Notes: generated by a model from the sequence alone, not told the origin. 64,000 nucleotides of DNA from JBHIYN01 sp041984235 (GCA_041984235.1 JBHIYN010000019.1:1-64000); one strand, 5' to 3'; positions 28,464-37,946 are shown, counted from the stretch's first letter. Made by a program: numbers and translations.

Positions 28464-29330
28464 ATGCCCTACAGCATGACCGCCTTCGCGCGCGTCGAGT
28501 TCGATGCAGACTGGGGCCGCGGCGCCTGGGAGCTGCGCTCGGTCAACCACCGCTATGCCGAGGTCGCGGTACGTATGCCGGAGGATTTCCGCGTGCTGGA
28601 AGCGGCCGTGCGCGAACGCATCACCGGGGCCGTCAAGCGCGGCAAGATCGACTGCACGCTGCGCTTCGAAGCCAAGCAATCCGGCCTGCGCGAGCTGACC
28701 CTGAACGAGGACGCCGCCGGCGCGGTGATTGCCGCCGCGCGCCGTATCGCTGCACTGGCCGGCGACAGCGGGCCGCTCAACCCGATCGAGGTCCTGCGCT
28801 GGCCCGGCGTGACCGAGGTCGCCGAAGTCGACCTCGATGCCGCGACCCGCACCCTGCTCGAGGTTCTGGACGAGGCCATCGACGAGTTTCTCGACGGCCG
28901 CCGACGCGAAGGCGAGAAGATGGCCGCGGTCATCAACCAGCGGCTCGAGGCGGTACGCGATCAGACCGCGATGCTGCGTACGCGCGTACCGGAGATCATC
29001 GACGCCGTCCGCGAGCGTCACTACCAGCGTATCCGCGAGCTGGCCGACGGGCTGGACGAGGCACGGGTAGAGCAGGAATGTGCGCTGCTGCTGCAGCGAC
29101 TCGACGTCGCCGAGGAACTCGACCGTCTCGAAGCGCACGTCGAGGAGGTCGGCCGCGTGCTCGGCCAGGACGAAGCCATCGGCCGGCGACTCGATTTCCT
29201 CATGCAGGAGCTCAATCGCGAAGCCAACACGCTCGGCTCCAAATCGGCGCACATCGATACGGCAGGCGCCGCGGTCGAGCTCAAGGTCCTGATCGAACAG
29301 ATGCGCGAACAGGTGCAAAACATTGAATGA
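28464..29330 (+). CDS. yicC: YicC family endoribonuclease
   Basis: This 288-residue YicC-like protein shows the N-terminal MTAFARVE and ELRSVNHRYAEVAVRMPE, a central coiled region, and a C-terminal DUF1732 region with FLMQELNREANTLGSKS. Members have been reported as RNases acting on small RNAs. It starts a plus-strand unit divergent from rph, and its stop overlaps the gmk start by 8 bases. Confidence 0.93.
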   Translation: MPYSMTAFARVEFDADWGRGAWELRSVNHRYAEVAVRMPEDFRVLEAAVRERITGAVKRGKIDCTLRFEAKQSGLRELTLNEDAAGAVIAAARRIAALAGDSGPLNPIEVLRWPGVTEVAEVDLDAATRTLLEVLDEAIDEFLDGRRREGEKMAAVINQRLEAVRDQTAMLRTRVPEIIDAVRERHYQRIRELADGLDEARVEQECALLLQRLDVAEELDRLEAHVEEVGRVLGQDEAIGRRLDFLMQELNREANTLGSKSAHIDTAGAAVELKVLIEQMREQVQNIE

Positions 29331-29958
29331 CGGCGGCGGCACGCGGGTCGCCGGCCACCTGCTGGTGGTCTCGGCCCCTTCCGGTGCGGGCAAGACCAGC
29401 CTGGTGCAAGCGCTGGTCGAATCCGAACCGGACCTCTACGTCTCCGTGTCCCACACCACCCGCCCGCAGCGGGCCGGGGAGATCGACGGCGAGGATTACC
29501 ATTTCATCGACGATGAGGCCTTCGCCGGCATGGTCGCTGCGGACCAGTTCCTCGAGCACGCCGCCGTGTTCGATCACCGCTACGGCACCTCGCGGCGCGC
29601 CGTCGACGACCACCTCGCCCGCGGCGAGGACGTCATTCTGGAGATCGACTGGCAGGGCGCGCGGAGCGTGCGCGCGGCCGCGCCGGACGCGGTATCGGTT
29701 TTCATCCTGCCACCGTCGGTGTCGGAGCTGGAACGGCGCCTGCGCGGGCGCGGCGACCCCGCGGAAGGGATCGAGCGGCGCATGCGTGACGCGGTCAGCG
29801 AAATGAACCATTACGACGAGTACGACTACCTCGTCATCAACGACGATTTCGAACACGCCCTCGCGGCCCTGCGCGCCGTGCTGCGTGCGGCCCGCCTGCG
29901 CCTGGAGGTGCAGCGCAACCGGCACGCCGCCCTGCTGGCCGACCTCGTGGCACGTTGA
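29323..29958 (+). CDS. gmk: Guanylate kinase
   Basis: This 211-residue enzyme converts GMP to GDP. The P-loop is in APSGAGKTSL, and VSHTTRPQRAGEIDGEDYHF, the GMP-binding region, follows. The likely start is TTG at 29323, overlapping yicC. The ATG at 29327 is in another frame, and no later start precedes the P-loop strand. The low-efficiency start and overlap suggest translational coupling to yicC. It is followed by rpoZ and spoT as in Escherichia coli. Confidence 0.94.
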   Translation: MNDGGGTRVAGHLLVVSAPSGAGKTSLVQALVESEPDLYVSVSHTTRPQRAGEIDGEDYHFIDDEAFAGMVAADQFLEHAAVFDHRYGTSRRAVDDHLARGEDVILEIDWQGARSVRAAAPDAVSVFILPPSVSELERRLRGRGDPAEGIERRMRDAVSEMNHYDEYDYLVINDDFEHALAALRAVLRAARLRLEVQRNRHAALLADLVAR

Positions 29959-30016
29959 GCCCGGTTTTGCTACGATAGCGGGTCGTTCTCGCGAAATCCT
30001 ACAGGACTCACCCGCC

Positions 30017-30310
30017 ATGGCCCGTGTCACCGTCCAAGACTGCCTGCCGAGCATCGGCAACCGCTTCGACCTCGTCCTCGTCGCCAGCCGCCGCGCCCGT
30101 CAGATCGCCCTCGGCGCCGCGCCCCTGGTGGAGCCGGAAAACGACAAGCCGACCGTGATTGCGCTGCGCGAGATCGCCGCCGGGCTCATGAACCAGGAGA
30201 TTCTCGACGAGATCGAAGCCAAGGAGCGCGCTGCCGAGGAGTACGAGCTCGCCGTCGAGTTCGCCGAGCAGCAGGCCGCGCAGAGCGCGGATCCCGACAA
30301 CGATTTCTGA
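30017..30310 (+). CDS. rpoZ: RNA polymerase omega subunit
   Basis: This 97-residue omega protein has MARVTVQDCLPSIGNRFDLVLVASRRARQ-type sequence at its start, the N-terminal alpha-helical core that wraps the beta-prime C-terminus, followed by NDKPTVIALREIAAG. An acidic C-terminal tail is present. It lies in the conserved gmk-rpoZ-spoT order and may have a weak promoter in the 58-base gap (TACGAT at 29971-29976). Confidence 0.96.
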   Translation: MARVTVQDCLPSIGNRFDLVLVASRRARQIALGAAPLVEPENDKPTVIALREIAAGLMNQEILDEIEAKERAAEEYELAVEFAEQQAAQSADPDNDF

Positions 30311-30437
30311 TTGACCCCCGCGCGGTCAGCCTCAGCGCCAGCCCTCCTGCGCAGCCGGCGGCCGCTTCCCGGACGCGCCGCATGACCCGACTCCCCGCCG
30401 CCTCCGACCCCGCCCGCGGCCTGCCCGGGCAGCGGCC

Positions 30438-32609
30438 ATGAGCAGCGCGCCCCCCCTCGCGGCCGAAGCGCCACCCCTGCGCATCGACGACCTGTGCCGC
30501 CGCACCCGCGGCTATCTCACCACCGACCAGGTCAAGCAGGTCAGGCGCGCCTACCGCTTCGGCGCCGAGGCTCACGAGGGGCAGACACGCAAGAGCGGCG
30601 AGCCCTACATCCAGCATCCGCTGGCCGTCGCCAACATCCTCGCCGAAATGCACATGGACCACGAGACGCTGGTCGCGGCCATGCTGCACGACGTGATCGA
30701 GGATACGCCGGTGGCCAAGGGCCGCATCAGCGAGGAGTTCGGCTCCGAGGTCGCCGAAATCGTCGACGGGCTGTCCAAGCTGACCCAGATCGAGTTCGAG
30801 TCCCACGCCGAGGCACAGGCGCAGAACTTCCAGAAGATGCTGATGGCGATGGCGGACGACATCCGCGTCATCCTCGTCAAGCTGGCCGACCGCCTGCACA
30901 ACATGCGCACCCTGGGCGCGCTCAAGCCCGAGAAACGCCGCCGCATCGCGCGCGAGACCCTTGAGATTTACGCGCCGATCGCGCAGCGACTGGGCATGAA
31001 TGCGATCCGCCTGGAGCTCGAGGAGCTCGGTTTCCAGGCACTCTACCCGCTGCGCTACTCGACACTCAGGCGGGTCATCCAGAAGATCCGGGGCAACCGC
31101 AGCGAGGTCATCACCAAGATCCGCAACCGCTTCAAGCGCCACCTGCGCCAGGAGAAGCTGGTCGCCCACGTCATCGGCCGCGAGAAGCACCTCTACAGCA
31201 TCTACAACAAGATGCGTGAGAAGCACCTGCACTTTTCCGAGGTGCACGACGTCTACGCCTTTCGCATCATCGTCGACTCGGTCGATACCTGCTACCGCGC
31301 ACTCGGCGTGGTGCACAGCCTGTACAAGCCGGTGCCCGGCCAGTTCAAGGATTACATCGCGATCCCCAAGGCCAACGGCTACCAGTCGCTGCACACCGTG
31401 CTGTTCGGCCCCTTCGGCGTGCCGCTAGAAGTGCAGATCCGGACCAACGAGATGGACCAGGTGGCCGAGGCCGGGATTGCCGCGCACTGGCTATACAAGA
31501 CCGGCGACAGTGCCGCCAAGAGTGCGCACAAGCGCGCGCGGGAATGGCTGCGCGGCGTCATCGAGATGCAGCGGCGGGCCGGCAATTCGCAGGAGTTCCT
31601 CGAGCACGTCAAGGTCGACCTGTTCCCCGACGAGGTCTACGTGTTCACGCCCAAGGGCGAGATCATGGAGCTGCCGCGCGGCGCCACCGCCATCGACCTC
31701 GCCTATGCCGTGCACACCGATCTCGGCAACACCTGCGTCGGCTGCCGCATCAACCATCGCCTGGTGCCTCTGCGCACGCCGCTGAAGACCGGTGACTCGG
31801 TCGAGATCGTGACCGCGCCGGGTGCGCGCCCGAACCCGGCCTGGCTCAACTTCGTGGTCACCGGCAAGGCACGCGCCAACATCCGGCACTTTCTCAAGAA
31901 CCTGCGCCAGGACGAAGCGCGCACGCTCGGCAAGCGCATGCTCAACCGTGAGCTGGAGCATTTCGACCTCTCGATCGAGCGCCTGGAGAGCGAGCGCGTG
32001 AAGCTCGCCCTGAAGAGCTTCAACCTCGGCAGCATGGACGAGTTGCTGGCCAACATAGGTCTCGGCGTACGTCCCGCGCCACTGGTCGCGCGCGCGCTGG
32101 TGCCGAGCGCGGCGGAGGAAACGGCCGACGGCGCGCGTCGCCGTGCACGCGATCCCCACCCGCCGGCGCCGCTGCTGATCCACGGTACCGAGGGCATGGT
32201 CGTGACCATCCCCAAGTGCTGTTACCCGATCCCGGGCGATCCCATCATGGGTTTCATCACGGCCGGCCGCGGCATCGTCATCCACCATCCCTCGTGCAAG
32301 AACGTGGTCGAATTCCGCACCGCGCCGGATCGCTGGGTCGACGTCGAGTGGGCGCAGGACGTCGAGCACGAGTTCAGCGCCGAGATCGTCCTCGACGTCG
32401 CCAACCAGCGTGGCGTGCTGGCAACCGTGGCCGCGGGCTGCGCCGACCAGAACGCGAACATCGAGGCGGTTGAGTTGTCGGAACGTGACGAACACTATTC
32501 GAGCATGCGGCTGGTCATCGGCGTGCGCGACCGCAAGCATCTCGCCAACGTGATCCGCGTGCTGCGTAACGTCAAGACGGTATCGCGCGTGCATCGCAAG
32601 CGCGCCTGA
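30438..32609 (+). CDS. spoT: Bifunctional (p)ppGpp synthetase/hydrolase SpoT
   Basis: This 723-residue Rel/SpoT homologue controls stringent-response alarmone levels. The hydrolase HD domain carries MLHDVIED (His84, Asp85) and KLADRLHNMRTL. The synthetase domain includes VHDVYAFRIIVD, KDYIAIPKANGYQSLHT and EVQIRT. TGS (VFTPKGEIMELPRGATAIDLAY), zinc-finger-like (KCCYPIPGD) and C-terminal ACT domains follow in order. The intact hydrolase motifs mark it as SpoT-type rather than RelA. It sits in the gmk-rpoZ-spoT cluster, 127 bases after rpoZ. Confidence 0.96.
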   Translation: MSSAPPLAAEAPPLRIDDLCRRTRGYLTTDQVKQVRRAYRFGAEAHEGQTRKSGEPYIQHPLAVANILAEMHMDHETLVAAMLHDVIEDTPVAKGRISEEFGSEVAEIVDGLSKLTQIEFESHAEAQAQNFQKMLMAMADDIRVILVKLADRLHNMRTLGALKPEKRRRIARETLEIYAPIAQRLGMNAIRLELEELGFQALYPLRYSTLRRVIQKIRGNRSEVITKIRNRFKRHLRQEKLVAHVIGREKHLYSIYNKMREKHLHFSEVHDVYAFRIIVDSVDTCYRALGVVHSLYKPVPGQFKDYIAIPKANGYQSLHTVLFGPFGVPLEVQIRTNEMDQVAEAGIAAHWLYKTGDSAAKSAHKRAREWLRGVIEMQRRAGNSQEFLEHVKVDLFPDEVYVFTPKGEIMELPRGATAIDLAYAVHTDLGNTCVGCRINHRLVPLRTPLKTGDSVEIVTAPGARPNPAWLNFVVTGKARANIRHFLKNLRQDEARTLGKRMLNRELEHFDLSIERLESERVKLALKSFNLGSMDELLANIGLGVRPAPLVARALVPSAAEETADGARRRARDPHPPAPLLIHGTEGMVVTIPKCCYPIPGDPIMGFITAGRGIVIHHPSCKNVVEFRTAPDRWVDVEWAQDVEHEFSAEIVLDVANQRGVLATVAAGCADQNANIEAVELSERDEHYSSMRLVIGVRDRKHLANVIRVLRNVKTVSRVHRKRA

Positions 32610-32656
32610 ACGAGACTATTAACCCTGTTCGCCTTCGATCCGCAGAGAACCGCGAC

Positions 32657-33043
32657 ATGAGCAAATCGGCCATTCACACCGATGCCGCGCCGGCAGCCAT
32701 CGGCACCTATTCGCAGGCCGTCGTGCACGGCGATACGGTATACCTGTCCGGGCAAATCCCGCTCGACCCGGCGACCATGGAGCTCGTGAGCGGAGACATG
32801 CGCGCTCACATCGTGCGCGTGTTCGACAACCTCGCCGCGGTGGCCGTGGCGGCCGGCTGCACGCTGGACGACTGTCTCAAGCTCAACGTCTACCTTACCG
32901 ACCTCGGCCACTTCGCGCTGGTCAACGAGGTCATGGCGGAGTATTTCAGCAAGCCCTACCCGGCACGCGCCGCGATCGGCGTGGCCGCGCTGCCGCGCGG
33001 CGCCGCGGTCGAGATGGACGCCGTACTCGCACGCACGGCATGA
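32657..33043 (+). CDS. ridA: Enamine/imine deaminase RidA
   Basis: This 128-residue YjgF/YER057c/UK114 protein hydrolyses reactive enamines made by PLP enzymes such as threonine dehydratase. Characteristic sequence: GTYSQAVVHGDTVYLSGQIP near the start and PARAAIGVAALPRGAAVEMD at the end, which includes the substrate-binding arginine. It lies between spoT and recG, where Escherichia coli has trmH. It is 47 bases after spoT and 25 before recG. Confidence 0.95.
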   Translation: MSKSAIHTDAAPAAIGTYSQAVVHGDTVYLSGQIPLDPATMELVSGDMRAHIVRVFDNLAAVAVAAGCTLDDCLKLNVYLTDLGHFALVNEVMAEYFSKPYPARAAIGVAALPRGAAVEMDAVLARTA

Positions 33044-33068
33044 GGGTCTGCCACGGCGCGTCCGGTCC

Positions 33069-35159
33069 ATGGCGACCGGCCTGAGCCTGGCCGATCCGGT
33101 CACGCGCCTGTCCGGGGTCGGACCCAGGGTTGCCGAGCATCTCGAACGCCTGCGCATCGAGCGCATCGGCGACCTGCTGTTTCACCTGCCGCTGCGCTAC
33201 CAGGACCGCACCCGGTTGACGCCGATCGGTGCCCTGCGCGTGAACAGCGAAGCCCTGGTCGAGGGCACCATAGACGCGGCCCAGGTGGTGTTCGGCCGCC
33301 GTCGCTCGCTGGTCTGCCGCGTGAGCGACGGCAGCGGTGCGCTGCACCTGCGCTTCTTCCACTTCAACAGCCAGCAGCAGAATCGCCTTGGCAGCGGGCG
33401 CCGGGTGCGCTGCTTCGGCGAGGCCCGCCGCGGGCCGCGCACCCTGGAGATGGTGCATCCGGAATGCCAGGTCGTCGATCCGGACGTGCCGCAGCCGGTC
33501 GCGGCCGAGCTGACTCCGATCTACCCCACCACCGAAGGCCTCAACCAGAACCGCCTGCGCCGGCTCACCGACCAGGCGCTGGCAATCCTCGACGCCAGCG
33601 GCACCGGTCCGCGTGAAGAGCTGGTGCCCGGCGCGCTGCTCGCCCGGCTCGACCTGCCGACTTTGGCCGAGGCGCTGCGCTTCGTGCACCGGCCGCCGCC
33701 CGACGCCGATACCGAGAGCCTGGCTGAATCGCGTCACCCGGCGCAGCGAAGACTGGTCTTCGAGGAGCTGCTTGCGCACCAGGTCAGTCTGCGGCGCCTG
33801 CGCGAGAACGCACGCCGTTTCCGGGCCCCGGTAGTCGCCGGCGGCGCGCTGCGCGAGACGCTGCTGGCCGGCCTCGGCTTCACCCTGACCGGCGCCCAGC
33901 AACGCGTGATCGCGGAGATCGACGGCGATCTCGCGGCCGGCGTACCCATGCTGCGCCTGCTGCAGGGTGACGTCGGCGCCGGCAAGACCGCGGTCGCGGC
34001 GGCGGTCGCCGCGGCGTTCCTGGAGCAGGGTTACCAGGTCGCCCTGATGGCGCCGACCGAGCTGCTCGCCGAGCAGCATGCCAGCAACCTGCGGCGCTGG
34101 TTCGAAGCCCTGGGCACGGAGGTCGTACTTCTCACCAGCCGCCTGACGCGCGCCCAGCGCCGGCCGCTGCTGGAGCGCCTGGCGGAGCCCGGCGCATTGC
34201 TCGCGGTCGGTACCCACGCGCTGTTCACCGAGGAGGTCGCCTACGCCAATCTCGGCCTCATCGTGGTCGACGAGCAGCATCGCTTTGGTGTCGACCAGCG
34301 CCTCGCGCTGCGCGACAAGGGCGCGCGCGAAGGCTTTCGGCCACACCAGCTGATCATGACCGCGACGCCGATCCCGCGTACGCTGGCGATGACCGCCTAT
34401 GCCGACCTCGACGTCTCCGTGCTCGACGAGCTGCCACCCAACCGCAAACCGGTACGCACCGTCGTCATCCCCGAGTCGCGCCGCGCGGAGATCGTCGAGC
34501 GCATCGCGCAGGCAGTCGCCGAGGGTCGCCAGGTGTACTGGGTGTGTCCCCTGATCGAGGAATCCGAAGCGCTCGAGCACCAGGCCGCGACCGAGATCGC
34601 GGAGCAGCTCACTGCCGCCCTGCCCGAGGTCCGCGTCGGCCTCGTCCACGGCCGCCTGCCGGATCGCGACAAGGACGCGGCGATGGCCGCGTTCGCCGCC
34701 GGCGAGACCGACCTGCTGGTCGCCACTACCGTGATCGAGGTCGGCGTCGACGTGCCCAGCGCCAGCCTGATGGTGATCGAGAATGCCGAGCGGCTGGGCC
34801 TGTCGCAGCTGCACCAGCTGCGCGGGCGCGTCGGGCGTGGCAGCGAGCTGGCGGACTGCCTGCTGCTGTACAAGGCGCCGCTGTCGACGCTCGCGCGCGA
34901 GCGCCTGCAGGTGATGCGCGAAACCACCGACGGCTTCGTCATCGCCGATCGCGATCTCGCCCTGCGCGGCCCGGGCGAGCTGCTCGGCACGCGCCAGGCC
35001 GGCGCCGCGCAGTTCCGCATCGCCGATCTTACGCGTGACGCGGCCCTGCTCGGCGAGGTGCAGCATGCCGCGGAGACCCTGCTCAGCGATTTCCCCGAGG
35101 CCGCCGAGGCGCTGGTGCAACGCTGGCTGGCGCGGCGCACGGAGTACGCCAATGTCTAG
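33069..35159 (+). CDS. recG: ATP-dependent DNA helicase RecG
   Basis: This 696-residue helicase reverses stalled replication forks and branch-migrates Holliday junctions. An N-terminal wedge/OB domain (DLLFHLPLRYQDRT) precedes the helicase motifs: Walker A in GDVGAGKT (about 300-307), DEQHRFG (about 400-406), TATPIPRTLAM, and the RecG C-terminal QLRGRVGRG. Length matches the family. It ends the spoT-ridA-recG run and is followed 24 bases later by ubiA. Confidence 0.97.
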   Translation: MATGLSLADPVTRLSGVGPRVAEHLERLRIERIGDLLFHLPLRYQDRTRLTPIGALRVNSEALVEGTIDAAQVVFGRRRSLVCRVSDGSGALHLRFFHFNSQQQNRLGSGRRVRCFGEARRGPRTLEMVHPECQVVDPDVPQPVAAELTPIYPTTEGLNQNRLRRLTDQALAILDASGTGPREELVPGALLARLDLPTLAEALRFVHRPPPDADTESLAESRHPAQRRLVFEELLAHQVSLRRLRENARRFRAPVVAGGALRETLLAGLGFTLTGAQQRVIAEIDGDLAAGVPMLRLLQGDVGAGKTAVAAAVAAAFLEQGYQVALMAPTELLAEQHASNLRRWFEALGTEVVLLTSRLTRAQRRPLLERLAEPGALLAVGTHALFTEEVAYANLGLIVVDEQHRFGVDQRLALRDKGAREGFRPHQLIMTATPIPRTLAMTAYADLDVSVLDELPPNRKPVRTVVIPESRRAEIVERIAQAVAEGRQVYWVCPLIEESEALEHQAATEIAEQLTAALPEVRVGLVHGRLPDRDKDAAMAAFAAGETDLLVATTVIEVGVDVPSASLMVIENAERLGLSQLHQLRGRVGRGSELADCLLLYKAPLSTLARERLQVMRETTDGFVIADRDLALRGPGELLGTRQAGAAQFRIADLTRDAALLGEVQHAAETLLSDFPEAAEALVQRWLARRTEYANV

Positions 35160-35183
35160 GCGCGCGGCGCACGGAGCGCTGCC

Positions 35184-36077
35184 ATGACCGCCCTCGACGG
35201 CGCCCGCCTGCGCGAGCGGCTGGTACAGTATGCCCGCCTCACGCGTCTGCACCGCCCGATCGGCATCCTGCTGCTGCTGTGGCCGATGCTGTGGGCACTG
35301 TGGCTCGCCGCCGGCGGCATGCCGTCGCCCGCGATGCTGGCCATTTTCGTTGCCGGTACCGTGCTGATGCGCTCGGCCGGCTGCGCCATCAACGACTACG
35401 CCGACCGCGGGTTCGACGGCCACGTGAAGCGCACCCGCGAGCGCCCGCTGGCGACCGGGGCAATCACGCCGCGCGAGGCACTGGCGGTGTTCGGCGTACT
35501 GGTCGCGGCCTCCGCGCTGCTGGTGCTGCTGACCAATCCGCTGACCGTGGCGCTGGCCGTGGCCGGCGCCTTGCTGGCGGCGAGCTACCCCTTCGCCAAG
35601 CGCTACACCTACCTGCCACAGCTTCACCTCGGCGCCGCTTTCGGCTGGGCGGTACCGATGGCCTTCGCCGCACAGGGCAACAGCCTCCCGGCGCTCGCCT
35701 GGCTGACCTTCTGCGCGGCGGTCATCTGGGCCCTGATCTACGACACCGAGTACGCCATGGTCGACCGCGACGACGACCTCAGGCTGGGTATCCGATCGAC
35801 CGCGATCCTGTTCGGTGACGACGACCGCCTCATCATCGGCGCCCTGCAGGCGCTGATGCTGCTCAATCTCGCCTTCATCGGCCAGCAGGCCGCACTGCGC
35901 TGGCCCTATTACCTCGCTCTCGCCGTCGCCGCCGGCCTGTTCGTACGCCAGCAGTACCTGATCCGCGGGCGTGACCGCGATGGCTGCTTCGCCGCCTTCA
36001 TGAACAACAACTGGGTCGGCGGGGTGATCTTCGCCGGCATGCTCGCCAGCTACCACCTGGCCGGCGGCACTGGTTAA
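35184..36077 (+). CDS. ubiA: 4-hydroxybenzoate polyprenyltransferase UbiA
   Basis: This 297-residue multi-pass membrane enzyme prenylates 4-hydroxybenzoate in ubiquinone synthesis. The two Asp-rich Mg2+/pyrophosphate motifs are NDYADRGFD (70-78) and DTEYAMVDRDDD (about 190-201). Roughly eight hydrophobic segments are visible. ubiC is not next to it. It is probably transcribed with recG and the following membrane gene, although that gene has its own promoter candidate. Confidence 0.95.
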   Translation: MTALDGARLRERLVQYARLTRLHRPIGILLLLWPMLWALWLAAGGMPSPAMLAIFVAGTVLMRSAGCAINDYADRGFDGHVKRTRERPLATGAITPREALAVFGVLVAASALLVLLTNPLTVALAVAGALLAASYPFAKRYTYLPQLHLGAAFGWAVPMAFAAQGNSLPALAWLTFCAAVIWALIYDTEYAMVDRDDDLRLGIRSTAILFGDDDRLIIGALQALMLLNLAFIGQQAALRWPYYLALAVAAGLFVRQQYLIRGRDRDGCFAAFMNNNWVGGVIFAGMLASYHLAGGTG

Positions 36078-36103
36078 GCCGCGCGGCGACAGGCCGCGGG
36101 CGA

Positions 36104-36112
36104 TGGTATGAT
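36104..36112 (+). promoter_or_regulatory. Extended -10 element for the PuuD-like gene
   Basis: TGGTATGAT combines a TGN extension with a near-consensus -10, 39 bases upstream of the ATG. It is followed by a purine-rich ribosome-binding region (GGGGGAGAAGGAAG). Confidence 0.45.
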
Positions 36113-36151
36113 CGGGGCTCGTCAACACCTGCCTGGGGGAGAAGGAAGACC

Positions 36152-36736
36152 ATGAATCCATTGAAGTCCGTCACCGGAACCATCGTTCTCGGCTTCGTCG
36201 TCGCACTGGTCGTCATCGTCGTCATGGGCCAGGGTGCGCTCAACCTGTGGTCATTGTCGGTCTGGCTGCACGTGTTCTTCGGCGTCATCTGGATCGGCCT
36301 GCTGTACTACTTCAACTTCGTCCAGGTCCCGGCCGTCGGCGCGGCGACCGCGGACACCGACGGCCCCGGCCCGGCGGCGATCAACAAGTACGTCGCGCCG
36401 CGCGCGCTGTGGTGGTTCCGCTGGGGCGCGCTGGCAACCTGGCTGACCGGCGCCTCCGCGCTCGAGATCATGGGCGTGGGCCTGGCCAACGCCTTCACTT
36501 TCTCGCAGGGTGCGGCCGTAATCGGCCTCGGCGCCTGGCTGGGCACCATCATGCTGTTCAACGTGTGGGTGCTGATCTGGCCGAACCAGAAGAAAATCCT
36601 CGGCATCGTCGAAGCCAGCGACGAGGAGAAGGCCAGCGCGCGGGTAGTGGCCCTCATGGCCTCGCGCACCAACACCTTCCTCTCCATTCCCATGCTGATG
36701 TGCATGGTCGGTCACGGCCACGGCCTGCCGTTCTGA
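36152..36736 (+). CDS. PuuD-type (urate hydroxylase N-terminal) membrane protein
   Basis: This 194-residue integral membrane protein has about five hydrophobic helices (roughly 8-27, 33-56, 88-110, 120-143 and 170-190). Sequence such as VFFGVIWIGLLYYFNFVQVP, WWFRWGALATW and LFNVWVLIWPNQKKIL is shared with the membrane part of urate hydroxylase PuuD (DUF989). The C-terminal cytochrome c domain of PuuD is absent. It is therefore a stand-alone domain version and should not be assumed to oxidise urate. A strong terminator follows. Confidence 0.75.
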   Translation: MNPLKSVTGTIVLGFVVALVVIVVMGQGALNLWSLSVWLHVFFGVIWIGLLYYFNFVQVPAVGAATADTDGPGPAAINKYVAPRALWWFRWGALATWLTGASALEIMGVGLANAFTFSQGAAVIGLGAWLGTIMLFNVWVLIWPNQKKILGIVEASDEEKASARVVALMASRTNTFLSIPMLMCMVGHGHGLPF

Positions 36737-36754
36737 CACCCGCCAGGGATACGG

Positions 36755-36784
36755 AAAAAGCCCGGCACAGCCGGGCTTTTTTTT
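36755..36784. terminator. Strong bidirectional rho-independent terminator
   Basis: An A-run, a 7-bp GC-rich stem (GCCCGGC/GCCGGGC), an ACA loop and a run of eight T residues form a classic hairpin. The A-run makes it work on both strands, ending both the PuuD-like gene and the converging Sel1 gene. Confidence 0.95.
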
Positions 36785-36851
36785 GCCTGCACGCAGCCCG
36801 CTCGCGAGGCCCCGGCAGCACCCGGTGCGCCCCGCCGCCGGGCACATGACC

Positions 36852-37946
36852 TCAGCGCGAGGGGTCGACGCTCGCGAGATCGTGACCGGGACGGTAGCGG
36901 CGCGCGCGGTCGCGGATCTCGGCGAGCGCAGCGGCATCCAGGCCCTCGCTCAGAAGCTCGAGATTGTCGCGTGCCAGTGCGTGCCCGCTGTCCTGCGCGG
37001 CACTCAGCAGGGCGCAGGCTTCGACCACGTCGGCGGCCACGCCCACCCCCTCGGCGTAGAGCCAGGCGAGATTGACCTGGGCATCGGCATTACCGTTACG
37101 TGCCGCGAGCCGGTACCACTCGACCGCGCGCGAGAGATCACGCGGCCAGTCCTGGCCGGACTCGAACAGCATGGCGAGGGTGAGCTGGGCTTCGACCATG
37201 CCGCCGGCTGCCGCTTCGCGGTAGCGGGCCAGCGCCGCATCGAGGTCGCGCTCCACGCCCTGGCCGAGACGGTGGAGCCGCGCAAGATTGTAGGCCGCGC
37301 GCGCGTGACCGGCATCCGCCGCGCGCGCATACCACTTCGCCGCGGCCGCCGCGTCGGGCTCACCGACACGACCCTGCTCCAGCATCAGGGCGAGGCCGAA
37401 GGCGGCCTCCATGCTGCCGGCCTCCGCCGCCCGGCTGAACCAGCCGAAGGCGTCGCGCATGCTGCGCCCGACCCCGCGCCCGAGGTAGTACATGCGGCCC
37501 AGCAGCGCCTGCGCACCGGTATCGCCGTCCTCGGCGTAGCGGTGCAGGCGCGCCACCGCATCGGCATTGCCGAGGCGGGCGGCACGCGCGAACCAGTCGC
37601 GCGCGGCCTCCACATCCGGCGTGCCGGCGCGCCCGCGCTCGATCATCAGCGCGAGGTTGTACTGGGCCTTGGCGAAACCCTGCTCGGCGCTGGCACGGTA
37701 CCACGCGCTGGCGCGCGCGTCGTCGCGCGCGACGCCCTCGCCGTTGTCGTAGAGCAGCCCGAGCGCGAACTGCGCGCGCGCATCGCCGCTCTCGGCGAGC
37801 GGCGCGAAGGCCGCCAGCGCACGCGCATGGTCGCCGGCCTTGTAGGCGGCGACGCCGTCGGCATAATCGGCAGCCGCGGCCGGCGCGCTGCACAGCGCGG
37901 CGAGCAGGAGGGCGGTTCGGTAGCGGGTGCGGAAACGCGCGGACAT
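36852..37946 (-). CDS. Exported Sel1-repeat (TPR-like) protein
   Basis: This 364-residue protein has a signal peptide (about 1-26, ending APAAAA) followed by about eight Sel1 repeats, each with the pattern A..LG.....G.GV..D...A..W...AA..G. Sel1 proteins act as scaffolds for envelope or signalling complexes. The partner is unknown. The ATG at 37946 is chosen because it leads straight into the signal peptide. The gene converges with the PuuD-like gene and shares its terminator. Confidence 0.85.
   Translation of the reverse strand: MSARFRTRYRTALLLAALCSAPAAAADYADGVAAYKAGDHARALAAFAPLAESGDARAQFALGLLYDNGEGVARDDARASAWYRASAEQGFAKAQYNLALMIERGRAGTPDVEAARDWFARAARLGNADAVARLHRYAEDGDTGAQALLGRMYYLGRGVGRSMRDAFGWFSRAAEAGSMEAAFGLALMLEQGRVGEPDAAAAAKWYARAADAGHARAAYNLARLHRLGQGVERDLDAALARYREAAAGGMVEAQLTLAMLFESGQDWPRDLSRAVEWYRLAARNGNADAQVNLAWLYAEGVGVAADVVEACALLSAAQDSGHALARDNLELLSEGLDAAALAEIRDRARRYRPGHDLASVDPSR

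Noticed and set aside
32946..36161. A 1071-codon open frame on the minus strand
   Set aside because: It runs opposite recG and ubiA, and its product is Gln/Arg/Ala-rich with no recognisable domain. High GC removes stops from the antisense frame; the sense genes have clear motifs.
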